64,000 nucleotides of DNA from Actinokineospora inagensis DSM 44258 (GTDB lineage: Bacteria > Actinomycetota > Actinomycetes > Mycobacteriales > Pseudonocardiaceae), in the NCBI RefSeq assembly GCF_000482865.1, contig NZ_AXWW01000025.1:52642-116641 (forward strand), written 5' to 3'. The notes under the pieces are model-generated. The model ran no database searches. It saw nothing but the letters and a program-made list of their open reading frames with translations, and was not told the DNA's origin. Made by a program: the position numbers and the translations under genes. Below, piece by piece: positions 1-10,984 of the stretch (position 1 is the first letter of the stretch; every line of letters begins with the position of its first letter).

Positions 1-2
1 CG

Positions 3-683
<681 letters not shown>

Positions 684-707
684 CCCCCCACTTTTCTTCT
701 TTCCACT

Positions 708-740
708 GGCGGTCCCCATCCCTTGGGGACCGCCTTTTCT
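708..740 (+). terminator. Rho-independent terminator after rpfB
   Basis: A 10-bp perfect stem (708-717 ggcggtcccc with 725-734 ggggaccgcc) around a 7-base loop is followed by TTTT, 24 bases after the rpfB stop. Confidence 0.9.
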
Positions 741-903
741 GTTGAACCCCATCGCGCAGCGACTTTTCAGATACCAACAGTCAAGTTGACAAAAACCTAG
801 AAATATCCCACCTCACCCAGCAGTAGCTCAGGCAACACCAGCCCGCCAACCCCGCGCCGCCCCCCAACAAACCACCGCACCACAACCCACCACGACCAAC
901 CAA

Positions 904-1078
904 CACCGCGCGCCTCGAAACACCCCACCCCACATCGACAAAGCCCGCCAGCCCGCCCCGCGCGCCTCAAATCCCGTCCTACATCGACAAAGCCCGCCAG
1001 CCTGCCCGCGCGCCTCAAATCCCGTCCTACATCGACGACGGCCGCCAACCCACCCCGCGCGCCTCGAAACCCGCCGAT
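904..1078. repeat. Three-unit 48/49-bp tandem repeat
   Basis: The unit contains ACATCGACaAaGCCCGCCAG and GCGCGCCTCAAATCCCGTCC. The word acatcgac starts at 932, 981 and 1029, giving periods of 49 and 48. Because the period is not always a multiple of three, a coding repeat is unlikely. The repeat lies in the 860-bp gene-free stretch between rpfB and ksgA, which otherwise holds C-rich sequence, an inverted repeat (1085-1235) and a palindrome cluster (1389-1542). Confidence 0.8.
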
Positions 1079-1084
1079 ACCAAC

Positions 1085-1235
1085 TGCCCGCTGGGGTGGA
1101 GTTGTTTTGTTTGGGGGAGGCGGTGGCCTAAGCCGGCTGGCGGGTAAGGCCACGCTTTCCAGTGGCCCCGCCTTTTAGCCTTACCCAGGCCACCGCACAG
1201 GGGCCCCAAACAAAACAACTTCACCCCAGCGGGCA
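1085..1235. repeat. About 150-bp near-palindromic element, MITE-like
   Basis: The left end TGCCCGCTGGGGTGgAGTTG (1085 on) is matched as an inverted copy by the right end ending at 1235. The match continues through ttttgtttggg and, after a short interruption, through gcggtggcct. Inside is a second nested inverted repeat (gggtaaggc and gccttaccc) with ggccac/gtggcc arms at the centre. Terminal inverted repeats and no coding capacity suggest a miniature transposable element or a structured RNA. I saw no target duplication and no second copy in the window. Confidence 0.7.
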
Positions 1236-1388
1236 CAGCCCGCGAAAATCTGGCGCGATCCAGCGGCGTCGCCGAAGGCGACAAGCAGTCACCCGGCACC
1301 CCAAAAATGCACCCCCCGAATCCAGCCTACGAGAGATCCCCCCACCAACACCCCCGCACAACCCGCCCCTGTGCACACCCACCCCCCT

Positions 1389-1542
1389 TGTGGAACACCC
1401 ATCCACACCCCCTTGTAGAACACACACCCCCTGTGGATCACCCACCCACATCCCTGTGGAACCTCCATCCACAAACACCGATCCACAACCCCCACCCCAC
1501 TCGCGTATGGCACACCACTCACATGTGGAACACCCATCCACA
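1389..1542. promoter_or_regulatory. Cluster of four 19-bp palindromes upstream of ksgA
   Basis: Copies of TGTGGAACACCCATCCACA start at 1389 and 1524 (identical), with variants at 1432 (TGTGGATCACCCACCCACA) and 1455 (TGTGGAACCTCCATCCACA). A degenerate half copy lies near 1413-1430 and extra ATCCACA half-sites near 1468 and 1480. Each copy is TGTGGA, a 7-base centre, then TCCACA. The half-sites resemble seven or eight positions of a DnaA box, but the paired inverted arrangement also fits a dimeric repressor operator. The cluster ends about 50 bp before the ksgA -10. Confidence 0.6.
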
Positions 1543-1590
1543 CCCGAGTCCCAGCCCACTCCCGCCAAGAACCCCCTCCCCCCAATCCCG

Positions 1591-1596
1591 TACCCT
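1591..1596 (+). promoter_or_regulatory. -10 element TACCCT of ksgA (leaderless)
   Basis: TACCCT lies seven bases before the ATG at 1604 and there is no ribosome-binding site. This is the usual actinobacterial arrangement for a leaderless transcript starting at the A of the start codon. Confidence 0.6.
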
Positions 1597-1603
1597 CCCC
1601 CCA

Positions 1604-2458
1604 ATGACCCCGGCGCTGCTCAGCCCTGCCGACATCCGCAGGCTCGCCGCCGATCTCGACATCCGCCCCACCAAGAAGCTCGGCCAGAACTTCGTCCACG
1701 ACCCCAACACCGTCCGCCGCATCGTCACCACGGCGAACCTCGCTCCCACCGACCGGGTACTCGAAGTCGGCCCCGGCCTCGGCTCCCTGACCCTCGCGCT
1801 GCTGCCCGCGTGCGCCTCCGTCGTCGCCGTCGAGCTTGATCCCGTGTTGGCCGCCCGACTTCCCCACACCGTCGGTGACCGCGCCCCGGACACGGCCGAC
1901 CGCCTCACCGTCGTCCACGCCGACGCCATGCGCGTCACGCGCCCCGAGCTCGGTGACGAACCCACCGCCCTCGTCGCGAACCTGCCGTACAACGTCGCGG
2001 TCCCCGTCGTGCTGCACCTGCTCGCGGAGTTGCCGAGCCTGCGCACGGTGCTGGTCATGGTCCAGGCGGAGGTCGCCGACCGGATGGCGGCGGGACCCGG
2101 GAGCCGCGTGTACGGGGTGCCCAGCGTCAAGGTCGCCTGGTACGCCGAGGCCCGGCGGGTCGCCACGGTGTCGCGCAGCGTGTTCTGGCCGGTACCCAAC
2201 GTCGACTCCGCGCTGGTCCTGCTCACCCGTCGCCCCAGCCCGACGGGGGTCGACCGGGCCGCCGTGTTCCGCGTGGTCGACGCCGCGTTCGCGCAGCGGC
2301 GGAAGACGCTGCGCGCCGCACTGTCCGATTGGGCCGGTTCACCCGCGAAAGCCGAGGCGGTGCTCACATCCGCGGGGGTTGACCCGGCGGTAAGGGGTGA
2401 GCAGTTGTCGGTAAGCGACTTCGTCCGAATAGCCCAGGCGTTCACTCGGGTGTCGTAG
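1604..2458 (+). CDS. ksgA: 16S rRNA (adenine1518/1519-N6)-dimethyltransferase KsgA/RsmA
   Basis: Dimethylates two adjacent adenines in helix 45 of 16S rRNA during 30S maturation, using SAM. The 284-residue protein has the family landmarks in order: [10 protein letters not shown] near the N-terminus, SAM motif [13 protein letters not shown], acidic motif VAVELD, catalytic NLPY ([12 protein letters not shown]), and the C-terminal helical domain containing RRKTLRAAL. The ATG at 1604 is chosen because homology begins there, at [11 protein letters not shown]. An in-frame upstream ATG at 1307 would add about 100 residues of proline-rich translation of the palindrome region. A leaderless promoter sits seven bases upstream. 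Confidence 0.95.
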   Translation: MTPALLSPADIRRLAADLDIRPTKKLGQNFVHDPNTVRRIVTTANLAPTDRVLEVGPGLGSLTLALLPACASVVAVELDPVLAARLPHTVGDRAPDTADRLTVVHADAMRVTRPELGDEPTALVANLPYNVAVPVVLHLLAELPSLRTVLVMVQAEVADRMAAGPGSRVYGVPSVKVAWYAEARRVATVSRSVFWPVPNVDSALVLLTRRPSPTGVDRAAVFRVVDAAFAQRRKTLRAALSDWAGSPAKAEAVLTSAGVDPAVRGEQLSVSDFVRIAQAFTRVS

Positions 2459-2529
2459 GGCTGACCTGCCCGGATTACTCCCCCGGTGTGATGTGTGGAA
2501 CGGGGTGACCTCGTCTTGCCCTCCGGTGC

Positions 2530-2559
2530 TTGATTTTGGTGGTCCGCGTCAGGTCTACT
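2530..2559 (+). promoter_or_regulatory. Promoter for the riboswitch-metN unit
   Basis: TTGATT (2530-2535), an 18-base spacer and TCTACT (2554-2559) lie just before the riboswitch. Transcription would start about 2566, a few bases before the P1 stem. Confidence 0.5.
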
Positions 2560-2568
2560 CTGTGGGCA

Positions 2569-2656
2569 TTCCATCCCGAGCGGCTGAGAGACCTGGCTCG
2601 TTGACGCCGCAGCAACCACCCACCGTGGGCAGGTGCTACCGCCAGGAGCGATGGAG
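2569..2656 (+). ncRNA. SAM-clan (SAM-I/SAM-IV type) riboswitch
   Basis: The stretch has the ordered landmarks of the SAM-I/SAM-IV aptamer. P1 arms are ccatc (2571-2575) and gatgg (2650-2654). CGAGCGGCTGAGAGACCTGGC is the GAGA-bearing P2 region, GACGCCGCAGCAACC the junction before P3, and GGCAGGTGCTACCGCCAGG the P3/P4 region. Downstream is a MetN-like ATPase with a start 203 bases beyond the aptamer, which fits methionine/SAM control. Actinobacteria often carry the SAM-IV variant; I cannot fold the RNA to decide the subclass. Confidence 0.8.
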
Positions 2657-2858
2657 GAGTTGAGAGCGGATGCCGATCCTCACGACGCGGCGGGTCATCG
2701 ACCAGTGCAGGCGAACCGTGACGGCATGTCGACCGATGTGCGTAGCTAGCTGATTTCCGCGTAGCACCACGTCTTTCGCCACCCTTTCCGCACCGGACTG
2801 TCCCCTGTGGACCGACCGGTTCGCGGTATGCCGTCGCGCGCCCGCTTGGAGTAGCACT

Positions 2859-3866
2859 GTGATCACCGTCGAGAACCTCAGCAAGTCCTTCTGGGGCAAC
2901 GCAGGCCCCGTCGTCGCCCTCGAAGACGTCACCCTGGACGTGCCGACCGGCGCCATCACCGGCGTCGTCGGACCCGCCGGGTCCGGGAAGTCGACCCTGG
3001 CCCGCCTCATCGCCCTGCAGGAACGCCCGGACAGCGGCGTCATCCGGGTCGACGGGTTCAACACCGCGGCCCTCGACCCGCGCAGACTGCGCGCCGCCCG
3101 CCGACGAATCGGGGTCGTCACCCAGGGCGACCTCTTGCCGCAACGCACCGCCGCCGGGAACATCGCCCTGCCACTCGAGCAGGCCGGGGTCGATGGCCCG
3201 CAGCGCCGCGAGAAGGTCGGCAAGCTGCTCGACCTGATCGGCCTCACCGACAAGGCCGCCCACTACCCCGACACCCTCACCCCCGGCCAGCGCGCCCGGA
3301 TCGAGGTCGCCCGCGCCCTCGTCGGCGACCCCGGCCTCCTGCTCGCCGACGACCCCACCAGGTCCCTCGACGCCGACGCCGCCGCCGGTGTCCTCACCGT
3401 CCTCGACCGGGCCCGCGCCGAGCTCGGCGCGACTGTGCTGGTGGTCACCAGCGACACCGGCGTCATCCGCCGCATCGCCGACGACGTCGCCCTCCTCGAC
3501 GGCGGCCGGGTCCAGGAGGCGGGCAACCTGCTGACCCTGGTCCAGGACCCGACCAGCCACGTCGCCCAGTCCCTGCTCCCCGCCATCGACGCCCCCAAGG
3601 GCGCCACCGCAGGCCACGACCGCTCCGCCGAGATCACCCTCATCGGCTTCGCCGCCGTCGGCGCCCTCCTCCCTGAGGCCACCGCCCGCTTCGCCACCCC
3701 CATCGCCATCCTCGGCGGCGGCCTCACCCGCGTCGGCGAGACCCCCGTCGCCCGCTTCCTGGTCGGCCTCACCGGCCCGCACGCCCAAGAAACCCTCACC
3801 TGGCTCACCACCCGCGGCGCCGTCATCCGCCAACAGCCCACCCTCACCGCCGCCATCGCCGCCTGA
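2859..3866 (+). CDS. Orphan MetN-like methionine ABC transporter ATPase with NIL domain
   Basis: ATP-binding subunit predicted to power methionine uptake. Residues 1-240 are the ABC domain with Walker A GPAGSGKST. The rest looks like the C-terminal NIL ligand-sensing domain of MetN. Two core motifs deviate: the signature reads LTPGQ rather than LSGGQ, and the Walker B end reads LLLADDPT, so the usual catalytic Glu is Asp. No MetI permease or MetQ binding protein is adjacent, although metNIQ are normally one operon. GTG at 2859 is preceded by GGAG (2848-2851). A SAM-clan riboswitch in the leader supports the methionine assignment. Hydrolysis may be weak, and it may act as a regulatory or shared subunit. 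Confidence 0.8.
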   Translation: MITVENLSKSFWGNAGPVVALEDVTLDVPTGAITGVVGPAGSGKSTLARLIALQERPDSGVIRVDGFNTAALDPRRLRAARRRIGVVTQGDLLPQRTAAGNIALPLEQAGVDGPQRREKVGKLLDLIGLTDKAAHYPDTLTPGQRARIEVARALVGDPGLLLADDPTRSLDADAAAGVLTVLDRARAELGATVLVVTSDTGVIRRIADDVALLDGGRVQEAGNLLTLVQDPTSHVAQSLLPAIDAPKGATAGHDRSAEITLIGFAAVGALLPEATARFATPIAILGGGLTRVGETPVARFLVGLTGPHAQETLTWLTTRGAVIRQQPTLTAAIAA

Positions 3867-3877
3867 CCCGACGCCCC

Positions 3878-3912
3878 CCGGCCGCCCACTCTCCCGTGGG
3901 CGGCCGGTTTCA
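3878..3912 (+). terminator. Terminator after the MetN-like gene
   Basis: A 12-bp perfect stem (3878-3889 ccggccgcccac with 3896-3907 gtgggcggccgg) and a 6-base loop are followed by TTT, 11 bases after the stop. Confidence 0.85.
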
Positions 3913-4163
3913 TTCCCCGACCTTGCTCCGCGGCGCGACACCGTCAGCAAGACCACCATGTCCGCGCCCGCACTGCCCCGATCAACCACCCAGCACAAGG
4001 TTCGTCAAACAGCCCGCACGGCTGAACTCCTCGCCCGACACCGCAAGCTCACCCCGAACGACCACTCGACGCCCCATCACGCTGAGCCCCGCCGGTGGCC
4101 GTCTCCCAGCAACAACCCACACCCCCGCCGCCACCCCTTGACAAACCGCTGCCCCGCCCCTAG

Positions 4164-4300
4164 CCCTCCGGGCGGCCCCCACCCTTCCCGGGGGGCGACC
4201 CCGGTGCCAGTCTACCGGCTTGCGGTGATCGACAGGGTGGGGCGAGGTGGGCTGTGGAAAGCCGGAGGGGGTGTGGACAACTCGCGCGCGAGGAGCCGGG
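4164..4300 (-). repeat. DnaA-box/TAGACT/GC-core element, copy 1 (minus)
   Basis: Read on the minus strand: TTGTCCACA (4272-4280), 57 bases, TAGACT (4209-4214), 13 bases, then the core CCCCCCGGGAAGGGTGGGGG ending near 4176. The whole stretch is an inverted copy of 5398-5548, so ispE sits between the two arms. The promoter points away from ispE toward the metN terminator. No ORF lies downstream, so a short noncoding transcript is likely if it is active. About 250 bp between 3913 and 4163 hold nothing else I recognise. Confidence 0.75.
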
Positions 4301-4308
4301 GACGCGGG

Positions 4309-5277
4309 TCAGGCGTGGGCTTCGGGTGGGGGAATGGTCCGCGGCGCGTCGTCGCCGGTGATGACGCGGGCGCCGGGGACGGGGCCGTGGGCGACGCGGA
4401 CGGTGCGGCAGACGCCCGCGCCGGAGAGTTCGGCGGCGACGCGGAGGGCGGCGTCGGCGTCCTCGCAGAGGAAAGCGCAGGTGGGGCCGGAACCGGAGAC
4501 GGTGCCCGCCAGCGCGCCCGCGTTGACCCCGGCGCGCAGCGTGCGGCGCAGTCCGGGGCGCAGCGAGACGGCGGCGGCCTGCAGGTCGTTGCCGAGCAGC
4601 AGCGCGAGTTGCCGCGGGTCGCCGGTGGCCAGGGCCTCCAGCACCGGTTCGACACCACCGATGCGCGGCGGGTCGCCCTCGTCGCGCAGCCGGTCGAGTT
4701 CGCCGTAGACCTTGGGGGTCGACAGGCCGCGGCGGTCGAACGCCAGCACCCAGTGGTACGTGTGGCGGGTCAGCACCGGCACCAACTGCTCGCCGCGGCC
4801 GGTCCCCAGAGCAGTGCCCCCATGCAGGACGAACGGCACGTCGCTGCCGAGCTTCGCGGCGACCTGGGCCAGTTCGTCCCGCCCGATCTCCAGCCGCCAC
4901 AACGACGCCAGCGCGACCAGCGTCGCCGCCGCGTCCGCGCTGCCGCCCGCCATGCCGCCGGACACCGGGATCCCCTTGCGGATGACGATGCGCACCTTCG
5001 GCTCGTCCGCGTCCCGACCCACGTGCCGGGCCAGTTCCTGCACCGCGCGCCAGGCCAGGTTGCTCGCCCCGGTCGGCACCGCGTCCGCGCCCTCGCCGTG
5101 CACCTCGACCCCCGGCTCGTCCGCCACCGCGACCGTCACCTCGTCGGTGAGCGACAGCGCCTGGAAGACGGTGGCCAGGTCGTGGTACCCGTCCGGCCGC
5201 AGGTCCCCCACGGCCAGATGCAGGTTGACCTTGGACGGAACCCGGACGGTCACCGGGGGAGGCACGACTGCGAGCAC
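4309..5277 (-). CDS. ispE: 4-diphosphocytidyl-2-C-methyl-D-erythritol kinase
   Basis: Phosphorylates the 2-hydroxyl of CDP-methylerythritol with ATP in the MEP isoprenoid pathway. The 322-residue protein is a GHMP kinase. An N-terminal PSKVNLHL (the family substrate-site Lys) is followed by RPDGYHDL, the ATP loop [15 protein letters not shown] near residue 110, and the C-terminal GHMP motif GTVSGSGPT. Length is normal. It is the only gene between two inverted copies of the DnaA-box element and lies on the strand opposite to ksgA, whereas in mycobacteria ksgA and ispE are co-directional. This suggests the gene was flipped, with the flanking repeats as the recombination sites. Confidence 0.93.
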   Translation of the reverse strand: MLAVVPPPVTVRVPSKVNLHLAVGDLRPDGYHDLATVFQALSLTDEVTVAVADEPGVEVHGEGADAVPTGASNLAWRAVQELARHVGRDADEPKVRIVIRKGIPVSGGMAGGSADAAATLVALASLWRLEIGRDELAQVAAKLGSDVPFVLHGGTALGTGRGEQLVPVLTRHTYHWVLAFDRRGLSTPKVYGELDRLRDEGDPPRIGGVEPVLEALATGDPRQLALLLGNDLQAAAVSLRPGLRRTLRAGVNAGALAGTVSGSGPTCAFLCEDADAALRVAAELSGAGVCRTVRVAHGPVPGARVITGDDAPRTIPPPEAHA

Positions 5278-5397
5278 CGCTCCAGCCTACGGGGACCCGC
5301 GGGCCCGTCAGGAATCCCCTGTTCACCCCGGTCATCGGCCGACGACGAAGATCGCAGTTCAGCGCCCTGCCGCCCACCCCTCCGAGTGATCTTCACC

Positions 5398-5548
5398 CCG
5401 GCTCCTCGTGCGCGCGGCCCCGAGTTGTCCACATCCCCTCCGGCTCTCCACAGCCCACCTCACCCGACCCTGTCGATCACGGCAAGCCGGTAGACTGGCA
5501 CCGGGGTCGCCCCCCGGGAAGGGTGGGGGCCGGGCTGCGCCCGGAGGG
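5398..5548 (+). repeat. DnaA-box/TAGACT/GC-core element, copy 2 (plus)
   Basis: TTGTCCACA at 5425-5433, 57 bases, TAGACT at 5491-5496, 13 bases, then the core CCCCCCGGGAAGGGTGGGGG (about 5510-5529). It is nearly identical, in inverted orientation, to copy 1 on the other side of ispE. Transcription would run rightward into the gap before the lipoprotein gene, whose 3' end it faces. The remaining 256 bp to 5804 hold no gene I can support. Confidence 0.75.
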
Positions 5549-5804
5549 TCGCGGTAAGAGTTGGGGGCGGGTGTTGCGGTACGCCGAGTTGGGCAGGTAA
5601 GAGGGCCTGGTCGGCGGGTGGCGGAGGGGATTGTCGGCCGGATCGCGGTGGGGCAAGGCCAATGTTTTGGTGAGGGGCGGGGGTGCTCAGGTGGCTGTCA
5701 TGCGCTGAGCTCGCTCAAGCCGTTGCGGTCAGGCTGGCGAGGTTGATATCGACAAAGTCTGACACCGCGGTCCGGTTGGAACGCGACACGGGTGACGTGG
5801 TCTG

Positions 5805-6323
5805 TCAGTAGTCCCAGTGCCAGCCTGCGACGTCGTTCGGGAGGTTGTGGGGTTTGTAGGTGACGGTGCCGTGGACGCTGGCGGAGTCGATGAGGACGAC
5901 GCCGTAGTAGCCGGAGTCGGAGAGGTAGAAGTCGTCCGGGAGGTAGCGGTTTTCGGGGAGGCAGGAGGTCACGATGCCGTGGCCGGTGACCTTGCCGCCG
6001 CTGTCCTCCGTGGTGAAGTCGGCGGCGCTCATCCACCAACCGGAGTCCGGGGTGTACTGCTCGGTGGTCTGCAGCACGATGGTGGCGGCCAGGTAGTGGC
6101 CGCTGCTGGCCGGGAGGCTGCCCGGCTCGGTGCAGTCGACCGGGGCGACGCTCTCCAGCCACAGGCTGGCGAGGGTGGGGCTGCTGCTGGACCGGATGGT
6201 GATCCGGTTGCCGAGGTGGGCGGTCTCGGTTCCGTCCCCCGACCCGGCATCGCTGGAACAGGCGGCGAGTGCCAGGGCCGCGATGGCGACCGGCAGTCGC
6301 GCCCACCGGCGCGCGTTCGACAT
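5805..6323 (-). CDS. Hypothetical lipoprotein
   Basis: 172-residue exported protein of unknown function. Residues 1-21 are a lipoprotein signal peptide (MSNARRWARLPVAIAALALA) ending in the lipobox LAAC, with the lipidated Cys near residue 22. A short Ser/Gly-rich linker and a beta-rich domain follow, with two further Cys (DCTEPG, TSCLPEN) that could pair. Start ATG at 6323 is preceded on its strand by GGGAGGT at good spacing. I recognise no family; the size and Trp/Tyr-rich C-terminus suggest a small immunoglobulin-like or substrate-contact domain. Confidence 0.75.
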   Translation of the reverse strand: MSNARRWARLPVAIAALALAACSSDAGSGDGTETAHLGNRITIRSSSSPTLASLWLESVAPVDCTEPGSLPASSGHYLAATIVLQTTEQYTPDSGWWMSAADFTTEDSGGKVTGHGIVTSCLPENRYLPDDFYLSDSGYYGVVLIDSASVHGTVTYKPHNLPNDVAGWHWDY

Positions 6324-6557
6324 TTTACCTCCCAGACGAACTTGTACGTCGTAATTAGTCGATTTTCGTTACCGGGTCAAAAGAATCACACGGAGCGTGC
6401 TTGATCCGTTGCAAACAAACGGTGTGGCTCACGATGGGTCGTTGCCCGAATGCGCTCGATATTCGGTAAATCTGGGAATGTCACGGCCCGCGCCCGTCCG
6501 GCCACACTGGCCGGTCGTTACCCTGGGTCCCCGGTGTCGGGGCGAGGAGCGGGGCAG

Positions 6558-8330
<1,773 letters not shown>

Positions 8331-8351
8331 CGGTCAACTAGGCTGCGTGTT

Positions 8352-10010
8352 ATGAGCCGGTTCGTCGACACGCTGCTGGACACCGCCCGCGCCCGCGGCG
8401 ACGTCAAGGGGATCACCACGGGCGAGCCGAAGGAACCCGTGCGGCACACCTGGGGGCAGGTGCACGAGCGCGCGCTGCGGATGGCGGGCGCGCTGGCCGC
8501 CGGTGGTCTGGCCAAGAACGGCGCGGTCGCGGTGCTCGCCGCCGAACCGGTCGACATCGCCCCGGCGATCCAGGCGGTGTGGCTGGCAGGTGGCAGCGTC
8601 ACCATGCTGCACCAGCCGACCGCGCGCACCGACCTCGCCGAGTGGGCACACGACACGGTCCGGGTGCTCACGATGATCGACTCCAAGCTCGTGCTGCTCG
8701 GCGCCCCGTTCGACCAGCTCGCCCCGCTGCTCGACGAGCACGGCATCGGCTACCTGCGGCTGGAGGACCTCGCGGCCGGTGCGCCGCTGGCAACGGTCGT
8801 CGAGGTCGACGAGGACGCCACCGCGCTGCTGCAGTTGACCAGCGGGTCGACCGCGGAGCCGAAGGCCGTGCGGATCACCCACGGCAACCTGCACTCCAAC
8901 CTGTCCGCCATGGTCGAGATGGCCGAATTGGACGTCGACAACGACGTCATGGTGTCCTGGCTGCCGCTGTTCCACGACATGGGCATGGTCGGTTTCCTGA
9001 CCGTGCCGATGACGTTCGGGCTGGAACTGGTGAAGGTCACCCCGGTCGAATTCCTCAACGGCCCGCTGATCTGGGCCGACCTGATTTCCCGGCACCGCGG
9101 CACGATCACCGCGGCACCCAACTTCGCCTACGCGCTGCTCGGCCGCCGACTGTCCGGTGTGGACGACGACGCGCGGTACGACCTGTCGTCGCTGCGGATC
9201 GCGCTCAACGGCGCCGAACCGATCGACGAGAAGGCGGTGCGGTCGTTCACCGACCAGGGAGCCCGGTTCGGGCTGCACGCGGAATGCGTCTTCCCCGCCT
9301 ACGGAATGGCAGAGGCGACGCTGGCCGTTTCCTTTGCACCGCTTTTCACCGGGCTGACCCTGGATTGTGTCGAAGCGGACAAATTGGAGTCGGAGAACCT
9401 GGCCGTGCCCGCGGAATCGGGGCGCGCATTCGCGGTGCTCGGCAAACCGCTGCCGGGGATCGAGGCGCGGATCGTGTCCTCGTCCGGGGAAGTGTTGGGG
9501 GAACGCGAAGTCGGCGAGATCCGGCTGCGCGGATCGGCGGTCACCCCCGGGTACCTGACGGTCGACGGCCCGGTGCCGACCCAGGACACCGACGGGTGGC
9601 TGGCGACCGGGGACATCGGGTACACAGTGGACGGTCAGATCGTCATCTGCGGCCGCCGCAAGGACGTGATCATCCTCGGTGGGCGCAACATCTACCCGAC
9701 CGACATCGAACGGGCCGCCACTTCGGTCGAGGGCGTGCGCGCCGGAAACGCCGTCGCGGTTCGGATCGACGCGGGATCACGCCGGGAACGGTTCGCGGTG
9801 GTCGTCGAATCGCGGTTGGCGGAGGACGAATCCGCCGTGAAGGTGCTGCGCAAGGATGTGGCCGCGCGGGTTTTCGAAACGGTGAACGCCCGACCGGTTG
9901 CTGTTGTCGTCCTGAAGCCCGGCTCCCTGCCGAAAACCCCCTCCGGCAAACTCCGCCGCGCCGCCGCAGGCGAACAGGTCGCGGCGACGGTCAAGGCTTC
10001 CGAGAGCTGA
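8352..10010 (+). CDS. Fatty acyl-AMP ligase (Pks16/FadD type)
   Basis: Predicted to activate fatty acids as acyl-adenylates for transfer to an acyl carrier protein or related acceptor. The 552-residue ANL-superfamily enzyme has the phosphate-binding loop [12 protein letters not shown] (about residue 168), the [11 protein letters not shown] motif characteristic of FAALs, an adenine-binding stretch ([12 protein letters not shown]), [28 protein letters not shown] and the C-terminal catalytic Lys in KTPSGKLRR. The location matches pks16 (Rv1013) of M. tuberculosis. TAGGCT at 8339-8344 lies seven bases before the ATG, so a leaderless mRNA is likely. Its last codons (KASES and stop) lie in the first copy of a ~200-bp direct repeat. 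No PKS is nearby. Confidence 0.9.
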   Translation: MSRFVDTLLDTARARGDVKGITTGEPKEPVRHTWGQVHERALRMAGALAAGGLAKNGAVAVLAAEPVDIAPAIQAVWLAGGSVTMLHQPTARTDLAEWAHDTVRVLTMIDSKLVLLGAPFDQLAPLLDEHGIGYLRLEDLAAGAPLATVVEVDEDATALLQLTSGSTAEPKAVRITHGNLHSNLSAMVEMAELDVDNDVMVSWLPLFHDMGMVGFLTVPMTFGLELVKVTPVEFLNGPLIWADLISRHRGTITAAPNFAYALLGRRLSGVDDDARYDLSSLRIALNGAEPIDEKAVRSFTDQGARFGLHAECVFPAYGMAEATLAVSFAPLFTGLTLDCVEADKLESENLAVPAESGRAFAVLGKPLPGIEARIVSSSGEVLGEREVGEIRLRGSAVTPGYLTVDGPVPTQDTDGWLATGDIGYTVDGQIVICGRRKDVIILGGRNIYPTDIERAATSVEGVRAGNAVAVRIDAGSRRERFAVVVESRLAEDESAVKVLRKDVAARVFETVNARPVAVVVLKPGSLPKTPSGKLRRAAAGEQVAATVKASES

Positions 10011-10196
10011 CCCTGCCGTCCCCCGTTCGGGTACGCCTCGGCTGATTCCGGCCGTCGCGTCGCCCTCGACGTGGCTCGTTTGTCCACAAGGCTTGAGTTG
10101 TCCACAGCTGGCGCCCGTCTCGGTCCTCGGTGCCTTTCAGCCGGTAGACTGGCACCGGGGTCGCCCCCCGGGAGGGTGGGGGCTGCTCTGGGGGTT
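9993..10196 (+). repeat. ~200-bp direct repeat, left copy, with element copy 3
   Basis: From gcttccgagagctga through ggggctgctctgggg this matches 10738-10944 with few differences. It contains the 3' end of the acyl-AMP ligase gene. It also carries two DnaA-box 9-mers TTGTCCACA (10080-10088 and 10098-10106), TAGACT (10145-10150; 56 bases after the first box) and the core CCCCCCGGGAGGGTGGGGG from about 10164. The promoter fires rightward into the IS30 remnant. Confidence 0.85.
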
Positions 10197-10214
10197 CTGG
10201 GGTCGTCGCAACCC

Positions 10215-10625
10215 AACTGATCGACTGGCTGTGGTCGGGAGTGTCGCGAGGCGGTCGGCCGGGGTGTTGTGCGTGGGCGGCCGTTGAGGTGGACCGCGAT
10301 GGCGTCGGGGTGTTCTCGGGTGTGGACGGCGAGGTCGGTGGCTTGGGGCAGGCCGTTGGTGTTCTCGTTGCTGCCGCGTCGCCAGGAGCTGTGGGGTCGC
10401 GGAAGTAGACCGGGCTGCCGGTGCCGAGGGTGAACTCGTGGTGGCGGTGCTTTCGCCGCCTTGGTCCCAGGCGGTGTGCGGACGATGGTCACCGGAGACC
10501 TGATGGGCGTTGCGGCGCGGCTCCCGGCTGATCGTCGCGGGATCACGACCGAGTTCGGCGGCGATCTGCCGCATCGTGGCACCAGCGCGTCGGCGGTCGG
10601 CGATCCGCTTGTTGTCGTTCAGAAC
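10215..10625 (-). pseudogene. IS30-family transposase remnant
   Basis: On the minus strand an N-terminal helix-turn-helix segment ([20 protein letters not shown], then RDPATISRE and HRPHTAWDQ) lies at about 10450-10625. It is typical of IS30 transposases. Immediately after it comes the C-terminal end: [10 protein letters not shown], then in another frame [30 protein letters not shown] and PADRLATL (10215-10385). The whole DDE core between these parts is missing and at least two frame changes are present, so it cannot encode an active enzyme. It is enclosed by the ~200-bp direct repeats. Confidence 0.8.
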
Positions 10626-10737
10626 CGGCCCCGCACAACAGAAAACCGCCGCCGAGGTGATCGACGACGCCCGACCGTCGTTGGGGTGACGGTCGTCGCG
10701 CCGGCGTGTGCCAGTCCGGAGGTTGACCCCGATGATC

Positions 10738-10944
10738 AGGGCTTCCGAGAGCTGATCCCGGCCGACACCCGTTCGGGTACACCTCGGCTGATTCCGGCCG
10801 TCGCGTCGCCCTCGACCTGGCTCGTTTGTTGTCCACAAGGCTTGAGTTGTCCACAGCTGGCGCCCGTCTCGGTCCTCGGTGCCTTTCAGCCGGTAGACTG
10901 GCACCGGGGTCGCCCCCCGGGAGGGTGGGGGCTGCTCTGGGGTG
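10738..10944 (+). repeat. ~200-bp direct repeat, right copy, with element copy 4
   Basis: Second copy of 9993-10196, including the vestigial gcttccgagagctga that matches the end of the acyl-AMP ligase gene. TTGTCCACA occurs at 10829-10837 and 10847-10855, and TAGACT at 10894-10899, 56 bases after the first box. The core CCCCCCGGGAGGGTGGGGG follows. Transcription would run toward the 3' end of the HD-domain gene (antisense). Confidence 0.85.
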
Positions 10945-10984
10945 GGTGATGGCTTGGCGAGTGTCAAGAGTTGGGGGAGTGGGG

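Noticed and set aside
904..1078. CRISPR array
   Set aside because: Units adjoin with 48/49-bp period and no unique spacers, no cas genes nearby. The array at 13508-13575 is rejected for the same reason.
1307..1603. A 99-residue N-terminal extension of KsgA
   Set aside because: It translates the palindrome array as Pro/His-rich text, has no homology to KsgA, and TACCCT directly precedes the ATG at 1604.
2475..3998. A 507-residue open frame antisense to the MetN-like gene
   Set aside because: Same effect; Gly/Val/Asp-rich nonsense and no start context. The plus-strand ABC domain is clear.
4140..4240. tRNA-like structure in the TAGACT element
   Set aside because: The words GGTAGACTGGCACC look superficially tRNA-like but there is no T-loop, anticodon arm or acceptor pairing.
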